Counted from the first letter of the stretch, positions 50,138-60,007 are shown. The stretch: 64,000 nucleotides of DNA from Nodosilinea sp. PGN35 (GCF_029109325.1 NZ_JAQKQJ010000024.1:124001-188000), one strand, 5' to 3'. The notes: generated from the letters alone by a model not told the origin. Numbers and translations are program-made.

Positions 50138-50629
50138 CTAATTGTCAAAGGGGTCTGAGTCGGGCTGCCAGGGCAACCAGTCTTCATCTAGCACCTGTTC
50201 CAGCGAGAAACAAGGGCTTTCAGGAACCTGCTTGGGGTCTATTCCGCTACTTTTAAGAAATAACCGTCTGCCTTTGATGTACTCAGCAGGGTAGCGCTCT
50301 CGAAGCCAGTTTCTCAGACTAGGGCTATCGTCTAAAATCTCCTGAATCTCCTGGCGGAAGTTTTCGATTTCTCTATCCCAACCAGAGAAACACCGATCGC
50401 GTTCAGTTTTCCAGTAGCCAACCTTTAGCAGATGCTCACAGAGGCGCTTCAAATAACTATTGAGCGATTGCTTGTTACTTTTGCCCAAGCTTTCAATTTC
50501 CTCAACCAGGTTTTCTAGATCAAGGGCGCTGAAGTTTTGGGATTTCAGTTGAGCAACAGTGTCTTCCAACCAGAGTTGGTAATCAGTGTCGTACAACGAC
50601 GTTAGCTTGATGTCAGTTTCGGTACTCAT
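50138..50629 (-). CDS. DUF29 family protein
   Basis: A 163-residue DUF29 protein: SLYDTDYQLWLEDTVAQLKS, LENLVEEIESLGKSNKQSLN, then LKRLCEHLLKVGYWKTERDR, ending in LPWQPDSDPFDN. Cyanobacteria often carry many paralogs; function unknown. Seven nt upstream of the RNase D start, probably one transcript with trpB. Confidence 0.9.
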   Translation of the reverse strand: MSTETDIKLTSLYDTDYQLWLEDTVAQLKSQNFSALDLENLVEEIESLGKSNKQSLNSYLKRLCEHLLKVGYWKTERDRCFSGWDREIENFRQEIQEILDDSPSLRNWLRERYPAEYIKGRRLFLKSSGIDPKQVPESPCFSLEQVLDEDWLPWQPDSDPFDN

Positions 50630-50693
50630 CTGCGATCCCTACCGGATTGAATCCGTTGTTTGCTCAATCTAAGGCAACTTCTGAAAGTAATCT

Positions 50694-51185
50694 CTAATCG
50701 TCAAGGGGGTCTGAATCGGGCTGCCAGGGCAACCAGTCAGGATCTAGCACCTGCTCCAGGGTGAACCAGGGCCGCTCAGGAATGGTGGTGTCTTCCAGGG
50801 TGCTGGCTTTCAAAAATATTCGGCGAGCCTGCTTGTACTGGGACAAAAAGTTGTCGTCCAGGTAGCGCCTCAGGCTGGGGCTATCTTCCAGAATAGTGCT
50901 GACCCGGATGCGAAAGTTGGTGATTTCCAGATCCCAGCCGCGAAAGCAGCGATCGCGATCGGCCTCCCAGTAACAGAGCTTGAAGAAGTGCTCACACAGG
51001 CGCAGAAGATAGCTCTTTAGCGATCGCTTATCACTTCTGCCCAAGCTCTCAATTTCCTCAATCAGGTTCTCTAAATCAAGCGCATCGAAGTTGCGAGATT
51101 TTAGACAAGACGCAGTATCGTCCAACCAGATCTGATAGTCCTGCTCGTACAGGGACGTGGGCTTGACGTTGGTGTCTGCGCTCAT
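50694..51185 (-). CDS. DUF29 family protein
   Basis: A 163-residue paralog of the next gene downstream: SLYEQDYQIWLDDTASCLKS, LENLIEEIESLGRSDKRSLK, LPWQPDSDPLDD at the end. ATG with AGGAGGAA at 8 nt. The two genes are 64 nt apart and clearly a tandem duplication. Confidence 0.9.
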   Translation of the reverse strand: MSADTNVKPTSLYEQDYQIWLDDTASCLKSRNFDALDLENLIEEIESLGRSDKRSLKSYLLRLCEHFFKLCYWEADRDRCFRGWDLEITNFRIRVSTILEDSPSLRRYLDDNFLSQYKQARRIFLKASTLEDTTIPERPWFTLEQVLDPDWLPWQPDSDPLDD

Positions 51186-51232
51186 CCGCAATTCCTCCTA
51201 CCCGATTGACGATGTAACTTAGACAACCGAAC

Positions 51233-52486
51233 TTACTCCAGCCCGCCCAGGGCTTTCGCCACCGTGTTCACATCCTTGTCGCCCCGGCCCGAGGAGTTAA
51301 TCACAATCCGGGGGTTGCCCGTGAGCTGCGGGGCCAGGGTCTCCAGGTAGGCAAAGGCGTGGGCCGTCTCCAGGGCGGGGATAATCCCCTCCAGGCGTGA
51401 CACCCGCTGGAAGGCGTCGAGCGCCTCCTGGTCGGTGACGCTGTAGTACTCGGCCCGGCCCGCATCCTTCAAAAAGCTGTGCTCAGGGCCGACACCGGGG
51501 TAGTCGAGTCCGGCACTGATGGAGTGGGCCTCGATCACCTGGCCCTCGCTGTCTTGCAGCAGATAGCTCATGGCCCCGTGCAGCACGCCGACGCGGCCCT
51601 CGGTTAGGGTGGCGGCGTGCTTGCCAGTGGCCACCCCGCTGCCCGCCGCCTCAATGCCGATCATGCGCACCGTGGGCTCGTTGACAAACTCGTGGAACAG
51701 GCCCATGGCGTTGGAGCCGCCGCCGACGCAGGCCATCAGAATGTCGGGCAGGCCGCCAAATTTCTCGGCGCACTGGGCGCGGGTCTCTTCGCCAATGATG
51801 GCGTGGAAGTCACGCACCATCATTGGGTAGGGGTGCGGCCCAGCGACAGAACCGAGGATGTAGTGGGTGGTCTCCACATTCGTCACCCAGTCGCGAATCG
51901 CCTCGGAGGTGGCGTCTTTGAGGGTGCCGGTACCCGCCGTCACGCCGCGCACCTCGGCCCCCATCAGCCGCATGCGAAACACATTCAGCGACTGGCGCTC
52001 CATGTCCTGCACGCCCATGTAGATAACGCATTGCAGGCCAAAGCGGGCGCACACCGTCGCGGTGGCCACCCCGTGCTGCCCAGCCCCGGTTTCGGCAATG
52101 ATGCGCTGCTTGCCCATGCGCTTGGCCAAGAGCACCTGCCCCAGGGCGTTGTTGATCTTGTGCGCCCCGGTGTGGTTGAGGTCTTCGCGCTTGAGATAAA
52201 TCTCGGGGCCGCTGCCGTCGGGGCGGCGGTAGTGGGCGGTGAGCCGCTCGGCAAAGTACAAGGGCGTGGCCCGACCGACGTAATCTTTCAGCAACCCGTT
52301 CAGCTCAGCCTGGAAGTCGGCCTCGTCGCGGTACTGGTAAAACGCCTGCTCTAGCTCAAACAGGGCGGGCATCAGCGTTTCGGGCACATACTTGCCGCCA
52401 AACTGGCCAAAGCGGCCCAGGGCGTCGGGGCGAGCAGCGGCCAAAGAATCAGCGGCGGGGCGAGGCGAAAGCGGCGTCTGGGTCAC
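51233..52486 (-). CDS. trpB: Tryptophan synthase beta chain
   Basis: A 417-residue TrpB, the PLP enzyme that joins indole and serine. PLP-lysine in HTGAHKINNALGQ near 95, phosphate-binding GGGSNAMG near 245, and the N-terminal GRFGQFGGKYVPETLM are standard. No trpA beside it; trp genes are dispersed in cyanobacteria. GTG start. Followed by DUF29 at 47 nt. Confidence 0.97.
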   Translation of the reverse strand: MTQTPLSPRPAADSLAAARPDALGRFGQFGGKYVPETLMPALFELEQAFYQYRDEADFQAELNGLLKDYVGRATPLYFAERLTAHYRRPDGSGPEIYLKREDLNHTGAHKINNALGQVLLAKRMGKQRIIAETGAGQHGVATATVCARFGLQCVIYMGVQDMERQSLNVFRMRLMGAEVRGVTAGTGTLKDATSEAIRDWVTNVETTHYILGSVAGPHPYPMMVRDFHAIIGEETRAQCAEKFGGLPDILMACVGGGSNAMGLFHEFVNEPTVRMIGIEAAGSGVATGKHAATLTEGRVGVLHGAMSYLLQDSEGQVIEAHSISAGLDYPGVGPEHSFLKDAGRAEYYSVTDQEALDAFQRVSRLEGIIPALETAHAFAYLETLAPQLTGNPRIVINSSGRGDKDVNTVAKALGGLE

Positions 52487-52653
52487 AGGAATGGCGGGGG
52501 TGAAGGGTTAGAATGTGCCCCCATTATAGGGAATGGCCGGTCGTGGCGCTATGGAGAACTGTCTCCGTCGAGCATCCTGAAATATGTCACTCCTCCTGGT
52601 GAGCTCTCCAGAGCAGCAGTGAGAGGCGGCGATCGCACACCTGACGCTCTCAC

Positions 52654-52687
52654 CAGATCCAGGGTTCTTCAAGAACCCTGGGAACTC
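52654..52687. repeat. Palindromic element, AGATCCCAGGGTTCT family, copy 5
   Basis: Short-loop form: CAGATCC-AGGGTTCTT C AAGAACCCTGGGA, missing one C in the left arm and changed at the right end. It abuts the stop of the Uma2 gene. Confidence 0.85.
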
Positions 52688-53281
52688 TCAATCCACCCGG
52701 CTGCGAACCCACTGGCGAAAGTCAATTTCTGCGGTGACTTCATCCGTCATGGCTGTCTGCAAGAAACTGTATAAATCGGTCTTCGCCACTAGGGGAAACG
52801 TAGGGGAGACATCGCGCTCCTCATACCTCCGCTCCACAAGCTGCAAAATCGTCCATTCCCGTCCGTTGAACCGCCAAAACTCAGGCACTCCCAGGCTGGC
52901 ATAGAGGCTATTTTTCTGAATATCCGTATGGGTGATATCTACCTCGACCACCAGATCTGGTGGGGGATCAACGGCCAGATCGACCTCGTGGTCGGCCACC
53001 CGAGCGTAGTTTTGAATGTAGTAGCCATTGTCTGGTTCTGCACTTTTGAGGAGGTCTTCCCTAGCCAGGGTAGTTGACCCCATGGATTTCATCTTTAGCC
53101 CCAGTTCTACTACCAAAATGCGAATGAACAGTTCAATCAACCGAGCTAGGCGTTCATGGCCTTCCAGTGGCATCGTGATTTCTAAAACCCCATCGTCGTA
53201 GGTGAAGCGGGCGTGGGTGCGCTCTCCCAGCAATTGACGAATTTGCTCAAAGGCCGACCAGTCCAGGGAACGAAACACCAT
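52688..53281 (-). CDS. Uma2 family (DUF820) endonuclease-like protein
   Basis: A 197-residue member of the Uma2/DUF820 family with a PD-(D/E)xK-like core: AVDPPPDLVVEVDITHTD near 120 carries the expected Asp and Glu. Found in large paralog sets in cyanobacteria; a nuclease role is inferred from fold. Start is ATG 53281 with AAAGGAG; an ATG 14 codons upstream is possible. Flanked on both sides by copies of one palindrome family. Confidence 0.85.
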   Translation of the reverse strand: MVFRSLDWSAFEQIRQLLGERTHARFTYDDGVLEITMPLEGHERLARLIELFIRILVVELGLKMKSMGSTTLAREDLLKSAEPDNGYYIQNYARVADHEVDLAVDPPPDLVVEVDITHTDIQKNSLYASLGVPEFWRFNGREWTILQLVERRYEERDVSPTFPLVAKTDLYSFLQTAMTDEVTAEIDFRQWVRSRVD

Positions 53282-53395
53282 CCGGTTTTCTCCTTTGGGG
53301 GTGGGTGGAGCCTCAAGGTACATCGTTCTTGCCTCCCGCAGGACTGGCTGATTTTGATAATGTCAATTCTTCAATTCTAAAGTCTGAAGTTTTAC

Positions 53396-53430
53396 CAGAT
53401 CCCAGGGTTCTTCAAGAACCCTGGGATCTG
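53396..53430. repeat. Palindromic element, AGATCCCAGGGTTCT family, copy 4 (perfect 35-bp palindrome)
   Basis: 17-bp arms CAGATCCCAGGGTTCTT and AAGAACCCTGGGATCTG around a single C. Confidence 0.92.
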
Positions 53431-53543
53431 CCCACTCGCTCAAAATTTTGTGTGCTGTGGACATGTCATCAGCCCCGCAACTGGATTGACCAGGCTGGCC
53501 CCTACATAGCCCTGACCATTGGGGCAGTACTGACCCCTAGGGT

Positions 53544-54068
53544 TTAAGCGATGTGCTGTAGTACGTTCACTGCCTGCTGCCGCTGGAGCGAGTGAATGTG
53601 GTGGAACAGGCTCCAGCAGTATTCCTCCGGTAGCCCACAGGTGGCGGCCCCGCGCAGCACCACGTTGGTATACCACTCGTTGGGGGCGATTTCGGCGTAG
53701 GTTTTCTCCACCACCGAGTAGGTGCGGGTGCCGGGATAGGTCTGCCCCTGGTGAGTGACGGTGACGATTTCGTGGCGGTAGCCCTCTTCGCGCAGGTCGA
53801 GGGCGGGGCTGAGTCGCCAGGGCAGGCTGTAGAGCACCCCCTGCACGGTGGAGCCGGGGTGGGGCACGACGTCGAGCACACCGCAGTCGCGCAGCCGCGA
53901 TCGCCGAAAGAACCCCAGCCGATACCCGCTCAGGGTGGCTGGCCCCACCACATAGCTGTGGGTGCTCTCCCCCAGGGAGCGCTTTAGGTCTACCGGGCAC
54001 ATGCAGGAGCCGTAGGCAAAGTAGTAGAAGCGATCGTCGGGGCCGGGGAGGGGGGTGAGGCTGGTCAT
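53544..54068 (-). CDS. Gamma-glutamylcyclotransferase family protein
   Basis: A 174-residue GGCT/AIG2-fold protein: FYYFAYGSCMCPVDLKRSLG with the YGS substrate loop at residue 16, and DLREEGYRHEIVTVTHQG carrying the catalytic Glu. Members cleave gamma-glutamyl amino acids or peptides; specificity not determined. Confidence 0.85.
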   Translation of the reverse strand: MTSLTPLPGPDDRFYYFAYGSCMCPVDLKRSLGESTHSYVVGPATLSGYRLGFFRRSRLRDCGVLDVVPHPGSTVQGVLYSLPWRLSPALDLREEGYRHEIVTVTHQGQTYPGTRTYSVVEKTYAEIAPNEWYTNVVLRGAATCGLPEEYCWSLFHHIHSLQRQQAVNVLQHIA

Positions 54069-54437
54069 GGGCGATCGTTGAGAGCGGTGGGTTGAACGTA
54101 GCGGGGGTGGGAACCCACCCCTAGCCCCTCCCAGGAGGGGATGGAACCGACAAGAAACTACGGTTTTCCGGTCGGAATGCCGAGGATTGATGCTGTTACT
54201 TTCGTTTATATCACTCTATTTCCCAACCAGAAAGGTTTCTTGATGAAGCCTTGACAAGTCTTTAAGGAGCCAGGAGGGGGCGATCGCAAACTTTAAACCC
54301 GCCCTACGTTAGAGCAAGCAGGCCGGTGAGAGATGAGGTGATGGCGGCCTGATCTGCCGCGCCTAGCCTTCCCATGTATCTGCGCACCAAAGCGTGGTCG
54401 AGGGGAAACAACTTCATGCGAACGATGGAAGGACTGC
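54069..54437. other. Intergenic region with a hairpin repeat
   Basis: 369 nt. At about 54104-54146 lies GGTGGGAACCCACCCC followed by CCCCTCCCAGGAGGGG, a dispersed repeat type I know from other cyanobacteria. Nothing else recognised. Confidence 0.55.
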
Positions 54438-54599
54438 TCAGACCAGCAGTTCTAAGTCGGTAATCGCTACATCAAATGCCCAAGAGTAGTGGGAAGCCGT
54501 TGTGATCATGGCTATGACGCTATGGCCCACGGGAGTATTGACGCGATCGGGCAGGGGTAGCGTGACTTGCTGAAGCGCGGCGGTGTTGCCCTGCCCCGC
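54438..54599 (-). other. 53-codon open frame continuing after the kinase stop
   Basis: Directly after the TAG of the hybrid kinase the same frame stays open for 53 codons (AGQGNTAALQQVTLPLPDRV, VGHSVIAMITTASHYSWAFD, ending TDLELLV then TGA). Codon use looks coding. No start codon or ribosome site of its own, so it is either a remnant of another gene's 3' end or a readthrough tail. Confidence 0.35.
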
Positions 54600-57500
54600 C
54601 TAAACGACGGGGAGTGACCGAATGACTCTGACGAGTTCCTCCACATCGACGGGTTTTGCCAGATGGTGCTGGAAACCGGCGGCGATCGCCCGTTGCTGGT
54701 CTGCCCTGGTGCTGTAGGCCGTCAAGGCGATGGCGGGAACGTGCGATTCCTCCTCTGAATGCAGCGATCGCACCTGCTGTATCAACCAGTAGCCATCTGC
54801 CTCTGGCATGCCAATATCGCAGATCAGCAGGTTAAACCGCCTGGGCTCTTGACTCAGTGCGGCCAGGGCGGCTCGGGCCGAGGTCGCGATCTGCACCTCA
54901 GCCCCGCACTGTTGCAACAAAAACTCAACTAGTTCGCAGGTATCGGCCTCATCGTCCACCACCAAAATCTGCCAGCCAGCTAGCGAAAGGCTCGAATCGC
55001 TGGCCGGTTCGAAGGCAGTCAGGTCTAGACTGGCAGGACTGGCAGGACTGGCAGTCGGTGGCGGCTGGGGGGCTGAGTCGTGCAGCGGCAACCTGACAAT
55101 GAAGGTGGCTCCCTGGCCGTCTCCGGGGCTGGCGACAGCCACTGTGCCACCGTGCAGCTCTACCAAATGCCGCACGATTGAGAGGCCTAGCCCCAGCCCT
55201 GGCTTTGCTTTGGTGGTGCTGGAGTCACCCTGCCAAAAGCGATCAAAAATGTGGGGCAGCAGATCGGCTGAAATTCCCTGCCCGGTGTCAGTGACTTGTA
55301 TTTGCGCCTCACCCTGAACCTGCTCCAGGGTGACGTCAATCCGTCCATGGGGCGGGGTGAACTTGATGGCATTGGACAGCAGATTCCACACCACTTGCTG
55401 GAGGCGACTGGCATCGCCGACGATGGTTTGAGAACTCAACCGAGGGACAATTTGAATGGAGTGAGCGTCGGCTGCGATCTGAACCGTTTCGATCGCAGCC
55501 TCCACCACCGGGCGCAGATCGAGCGGGCAGGAGTTGAGGTTGAGCTTGCCGCTGACGATCCGAGACGTGTCTAAAATATCTTCGACCAGCCGGGACTGGG
55601 CACGGGCATTGCGCTCAATGACCTCCAGGGCGCGAGCGGCCGTCTCGTCATCTAAAGTACGGGAACGGAGCATCTGTGCCCAGCCCAGCATAGCGTTGAG
55701 GGGGTTACGGAGTTCATGGGAGAGGTTGGAGAGAAATTCGTCCTTGATGCGGTTGGCATCTTCCGCTAGCTGACGGGCCAGCTGCTCCACTTCAAATTGC
55801 TTGCGCTCGGTGATGTCTGCGATCGCCAGCAAAATCATGTCAGCTTCGTCTTCCCGGTGTAGCTTGCAGGCGTTGAGCAGCATTGTTTTTTCCCCAATCT
55901 GCTCAAACCGGTGCTCCACTTCCACATCCTGCAAGTGCCGATCGTCAAGCAAAACCTCGCGCAGCAGCGATCGCAGATGGGGAATCGTCCACAGTTCACG
56001 GCTGAGCTCAGCCAGAGACAATTCCTCCGCCTCGGCACCTGAACCCTGAAACATGGCGAAGAACGCTCGATTGACCCGGTTCACCTGCAGCTCGGCATCC
56101 AGCACGGCTAGGGGGGTTTGCACCGTATCGACGATCGCTTCGGCGTAGTTGCGCGCCGACTCCAGGACTGCCCCATGGCGTTTAAGCGCATCGATATCGA
56201 GGAACACCATCGTCACCCCGTCAATTTGGTTTTCGGTCGTGCGATAGGGCCGAATTCGCAGGGAATACCAGTAGCCCGTCTGGGTTTGAATCTCTCGGGA
56301 CTGGGTATTGAGTGTCTCCAATACCTCCTGCGCCATGGCTTCTAAACTAGAGACCTCAAACTCGGTGCGAAAGTCGCTGAACGGTCGGCCCACATCGGTG
56401 GAAATAAAGTTAAACAGGCGCTGGGCGGTAGGGGTAAAGCGGCGAATTCTCAAATCGTTGGTCAGCATCAAAATGGGCACGCTGATACTGTCAATAAAGT
56501 TGATCAGGTCGCTGTTGTCTCGGCTTTGTTTCAGATTGCGGTGTCGCAGTTCTTCGTTGGTGGTGGCCAGTTCCTCATTGGTCGCCTGGATCTCTTCTTT
56601 AGCGGTTTGGAGTTCTTCATTGGTGCGCTGCAACTCCTCATTGCTCGACAGAATTTCTTCGTTGGCCACCCGCAGGTTTTCGTTGAGGTAGTTGTGCTCT
56701 TGAATCACCGCCTGCAAATGGGCTTGGGCCGACAGCTCCCGCTGGGTGGAGGCCGCCAGGGCTTGCCGCAGCTGCAAGATTTCCTGCTCTGAGGTTTCGG
56801 GCAGCTGGCGTTCATCCGTGGGGGAAGCCCTGGGGGTAACCAGCGGGGAAACCGCTTCAAAAATGACCAAAAAATACTGTCCGTGGCCGATTGTCGGTTC
56901 AAAGGGAATCACTTCCAGATTGAGGCAGGGGGATGATCTCGGGGTGCTTGCAGACTCGCGCTCACTCACCTCCAGCTCAATCTGCTCCTGGCGAATCGAG
57001 GTATTTTGGGCCTGCGCTTGATAAATGGCCGTGCGCAGCGGCATTGCCAGGCCCTCCCGCGCCATCAGCAGCAGATTTAAGTCAGTGGTTCCAGGGGCTA
57101 GCCTCAGGTAGGAATCGGTGTCGCCGCGCACATGGAGAATGTGCATCTGGTCGTTGACCACCACCGACACGGGCGCGTAGCGATTTGAAATCAGCTGATC
57201 TACCTCTCGGGCCAGATCAAAATTGTTGGCAATGGTCTCCACCACCCGCCGCTGACTCTCACTGCCCACCGGGGGATAGGCCTGGGGGCTGAATGAAAAC
57301 AGGGGGCGAGTCAAGGTCGATTGGCGAGCATAGATTCTGGCCGGTTCGTGTACCAGGCTAAACAATTCTGAGGCAGCCTTGACGCTTTCAGAGGTTCCCA
57401 GCATCAAAAAGCCGGTGGCGTTAAGGCTGTAGTGAAAGAGAGACATGATGCGCTCTTGCAGCTGATCTGATAAATAAATCAGCAGGTTGCGACAGCTGAT

Positions 57501-58757
57501 CAAATCGAGGTTAGAAAACGGCGGGTCGCCCCCTAAATTGTGTCGAGCAAAGACACACAGCTCCCTCAGACTGCCGCAAATCTGATATCCTCCCGACACC
57601 GCCACAAAGAAGCGATTGAGCCGCTCCGGTGAAACGCCTTCGAGCTGGTTTTCTAAGTAGAAGCCCGCCCTGGCTTTGTTGAGCGCCGCCTCGCTGATAT
57701 CGGTGGCAAAAATCTGGATGGGCGGCACGGTGGCCCGATCGCTAAAGAACTCCACCAGGCCCATGGCGATCGAGTACACCTCTTCCCCGGTGGAACACCC
57801 TGCCACCCAAATTCTCAGCGGTGTGCTGGCTGTTTTGGTGCGGCTAATGATCGGAAAAACCTCGGCTTTTAACTGCTCAAAGGTCTCTGGATCGCGGAAA
57901 AAGCTGGTCACGTGGATCAAAATCTCTTCGTACAGGGCCTGAACCTCAGCCGGATGGGCTTGCAGATACTGGGCATAGCCCTCCAGGGTTTCGAGCTTGT
58001 ACAACAGCATCCGACGCTGCATGCGGCGTTCGACTGTGGTGGGTTTGTAGAGCGTGAAGTCAACCCCGGTGGTGGTTCGCAGCAGGGCAAAAATGGTGGT
58101 CAGGGCGTCCTCTGCGGCCGGGGATGCTTGGACTAACTGCAAGGGCTCTGGGTCAGACCGCAGGAGACGGCGGCCCACGGCGATCAACTCGGCCGCGATG
58201 GCCTGGGGCGGCAGCACAAAATCTACCCTCCCCGTGGCTACCGCCGTATTGGGCATGCTGTCAAATCTGGCGGTGGCTTCACACTGGGCAAAGGTCACCC
58301 CCCCCGCGGCCTTGACCGCCTTGATACCCTGGGAACCATCGGCATCCATACCCGACAAGACGACGGCGATCGCCTTGTTTCCCCAATTCGCTGCCAGCGA
58401 CTGAAAAAACACATCCCCCGGCAGGTATCTGCCCTGAATTTTCTGCCGCGGAGCCAGATGAAAAACGCTGTCCTCCAACAGCATCTGACTGTTGGGGGGA
58501 ATCACGTAGATCTGATTTGGCTCCACCGCCATTTCTTCCCGCACCTGACCCACGGGCATTTCGGTCACCCTGCTGAGGATCTCAGGCAGCATGCTCTCAT
58601 GGTCGGGAGCCAGATGCTGAATCAGCACAAAGGCCATCCCTGTATCGGTCGGCAGGTGGGAGATCAGCGCTGTGAAGGCCTCTAACCCCCCCGCCGAAGC
58701 CACAATTCCCACAATGGGAAAGGGGGCATCAGTTCTAACCAGAGGCCCTAGATCCAT
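54600..58757 (-). CDS. CheB/CheR/PAS hybrid histidine kinase
   Basis: A 1385-residue protein: CheB methylesterase (GIVASAGGLEAFTALISHL, VVLSGMDADGSQGIKAVKAA; Ser, His, Asp kept), CheR methyltransferase (VDFTLYKPTTVERRMQRRM, VAGCSTGEEVYSIAM), a coiled coil of SNEELQRTNEELQTAKEE repeats at about 650-750, two PAS-like domains, HisKA with FLSNLSHELRNPLNAML, HATPase (LSNAIKFTPPHGRI, GLGLGLSIVRHL), and a receiver (ILVVDDEADTC, LLICDIGMPEADGYW). All catalytic motifs appear intact. Output partner unknown; there are no chemoreceptors in the window. Confidence 0.93.
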   Translation of the reverse strand: MDLGPLVRTDAPFPIVGIVASAGGLEAFTALISHLPTDTGMAFVLIQHLAPDHESMLPEILSRVTEMPVGQVREEMAVEPNQIYVIPPNSQMLLEDSVFHLAPRQKIQGRYLPGDVFFQSLAANWGNKAIAVVLSGMDADGSQGIKAVKAAGGVTFAQCEATARFDSMPNTAVATGRVDFVLPPQAIAAELIAVGRRLLRSDPEPLQLVQASPAAEDALTTIFALLRTTTGVDFTLYKPTTVERRMQRRMLLYKLETLEGYAQYLQAHPAEVQALYEEILIHVTSFFRDPETFEQLKAEVFPIISRTKTASTPLRIWVAGCSTGEEVYSIAMGLVEFFSDRATVPPIQIFATDISEAALNKARAGFYLENQLEGVSPERLNRFFVAVSGGYQICGSLRELCVFARHNLGGDPPFSNLDLISCRNLLIYLSDQLQERIMSLFHYSLNATGFLMLGTSESVKAASELFSLVHEPARIYARQSTLTRPLFSFSPQAYPPVGSESQRRVVETIANNFDLAREVDQLISNRYAPVSVVVNDQMHILHVRGDTDSYLRLAPGTTDLNLLLMAREGLAMPLRTAIYQAQAQNTSIRQEQIELEVSERESASTPRSSPCLNLEVIPFEPTIGHGQYFLVIFEAVSPLVTPRASPTDERQLPETSEQEILQLRQALAASTQRELSAQAHLQAVIQEHNYLNENLRVANEEILSSNEELQRTNEELQTAKEEIQATNEELATTNEELRHRNLKQSRDNSDLINFIDSISVPILMLTNDLRIRRFTPTAQRLFNFISTDVGRPFSDFRTEFEVSSLEAMAQEVLETLNTQSREIQTQTGYWYSLRIRPYRTTENQIDGVTMVFLDIDALKRHGAVLESARNYAEAIVDTVQTPLAVLDAELQVNRVNRAFFAMFQGSGAEAEELSLAELSRELWTIPHLRSLLREVLLDDRHLQDVEVEHRFEQIGEKTMLLNACKLHREDEADMILLAIADITERKQFEVEQLARQLAEDANRIKDEFLSNLSHELRNPLNAMLGWAQMLRSRTLDDETAARALEVIERNARAQSRLVEDILDTSRIVSGKLNLNSCPLDLRPVVEAAIETVQIAADAHSIQIVPRLSSQTIVGDASRLQQVVWNLLSNAIKFTPPHGRIDVTLEQVQGEAQIQVTDTGQGISADLLPHIFDRFWQGDSSTTKAKPGLGLGLSIVRHLVELHGGTVAVASPGDGQGATFIVRLPLHDSAPQPPPTASPASPASLDLTAFEPASDSSLSLAGWQILVVDDEADTCELVEFLLQQCGAEVQIATSARAALAALSQEPRRFNLLICDIGMPEADGYWLIQQVRSLHSEEESHVPAIALTAYSTRADQQRAIAAGFQHHLAKPVDVEELVRVIRSLPVV

Positions 58758-59009
58758 GGGGCTAGAAGCGCTGGCTTCGGGTTGATTTGCCGCGAGAGAA
58801 AAGTCATAAATCGTCCATCACCGCTGATGCTGAGAACCCTGACCGGGGAGATCCAGGGCTCGGGTAGGGACGCCGGGGGTCGGGGGAGTAAATCGTTGCC
58901 CGAACAATACCACTCAGCCTAACCGCAGAAGGTTAGCTTAATACATTGTCAAGCCAGGAATGCCCTGGTTCAGGTCTCAACCGGTGGAGCATTCCCTGGG
59001 GCCTTTATC

Positions 59010-59228
59010 CTATATCAAGCCGATAGATACATCTATCTTGCGAGATGCTTCGTTGATGAGCGCTGAACTGTCATGGGCAAAAATGCTCTGCGGATTGCCG
59101 ATGAATTCAGGGACTATGGCCAATTCTTGGGTTTTGAAGAGGCTAAGATCAACCCCCGGCCAGGGGGCGATCGCCGACAGCTTTCGGGCCAGGTCGTTGT
59201 TTCCTTCCCATTCTGGGGGCGTGGCCAC
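59010..59228 (-). CDS. Hypothetical ORF or gene remnant (72 aa)
   Basis: Open from a TGA at 59235, with GTG as only start. WEGNNDLARKLSAIAPWPGV, FKTQELAIVPEFIGNPQSIF and SRKIDVSIGLI have protein-like composition and host-like codons, but no family is recognised. It may be the 3' end of a lost gene. Lies in the 568-nt gap between the hybrid kinase and the EF-hand gene, which otherwise holds tandem repeats. Confidence 0.35.
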   Translation of the reverse strand: MATPPEWEGNNDLARKLSAIAPWPGVDLSLFKTQELAIVPEFIGNPQSIFAHDSSALINEASRKIDVSIGLI

Positions 59229-59240
59229 TAGTGTTCAGTC

Positions 59241-59312
59241 AAGTTAAATGTGACGGGTTGACGGTAAACGGTTGACGGTAAACGGCTCGCCTTAAACCGC
59301 TTACCGCTTACC
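59241..59312. repeat. Short tandem repeats (GGTTGACGGTAAAC)
   Basis: GGGTTGACGGTAAACGGTTG-type units repeated, then ACCGCTTACCGCTTACCG; intergenic. Confidence 0.75.
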
Positions 59313-59325
59313 GTGCGCCCGTTGA

Positions 59326-59871
59326 TCAGTAAGGCCCAAACATGCCGTTGGCCGGGTGGTTAGCATCGTCGCTACAGCAAAAATCGCTGAAGTGCTGCAA
59401 AAACTCGGCTTTGGTCAACCAGCCATCCTGGTCGGCATCCAGCGGCGGAAACACCAGCGGTGCATAGACCGGCGACTCGTTAAAGGCGGCCAACAACTGC
59501 CCCCATTCGTCCTGGTTGACTTTGCCGTCTTCGTCCTGGTCAAAGACATCGAAGATAATCTCCATCAGGCTGAGAATTTCCTCGGCGCGAGGCTTGGCAT
59601 CGGCTAGGCTATCGTCGTAGTAGGCCAGCCACTCGGCGCGGGAAACCTCTTTATTGTGGGCGGTGTCGGCTTTTTTCTCGAGCCCCTGCCACTTGCGCAT
59701 CAGCTTGTCTTGCAGGATCAAGCAGCGGGGCGATCGCAGCGACCAGTTGCGCAGGGTAGAGAGCTTCTTAAACATCAGCTCGAAGTCTTTTTTGACCAGC
59801 ACCCCGGTGTAGTCAGAGTCGTACATGCTGAAGAGCTTGGTCAATTTGCGCTGTTGTAAATCGGTTAACAT
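59326..59871 (-). CDS. EF-hand calcium-binding protein
   Basis: A 181-residue calexcitin-like protein with four EF-hand positions. Two loops are canonical (DQDEDGKVNQDE near 110 and DADQDGWLTKAE near 145); two are weak (DSDYTGVLVKKD near 19, NKEVSRAE near 75). No enzyme domain or signal peptide. Suggests a cytoplasmic Ca2+ sensor or buffer. Confidence 0.9.
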   Translation of the reverse strand: MLTDLQQRKLTKLFSMYDSDYTGVLVKKDFELMFKKLSTLRNWSLRSPRCLILQDKLMRKWQGLEKKADTAHNKEVSRAEWLAYYDDSLADAKPRAEEILSLMEIIFDVFDQDEDGKVNQDEWGQLLAAFNESPVYAPLVFPPLDADQDGWLTKAEFLQHFSDFCCSDDANHPANGMFGPY

Positions 59872-60007
59872 GTCTGTCCTTCCCTCTGCCCTGCCAATGC
59901 CGCTACAGTCATAGCCTATAGCACTTTCCAGTCGCCTACTGCTGTGTCCCTGTATCTTGACTTACCCATAGGCTAACCCGACGATGGAACTGACTGACTG
60001 GCGAGAA

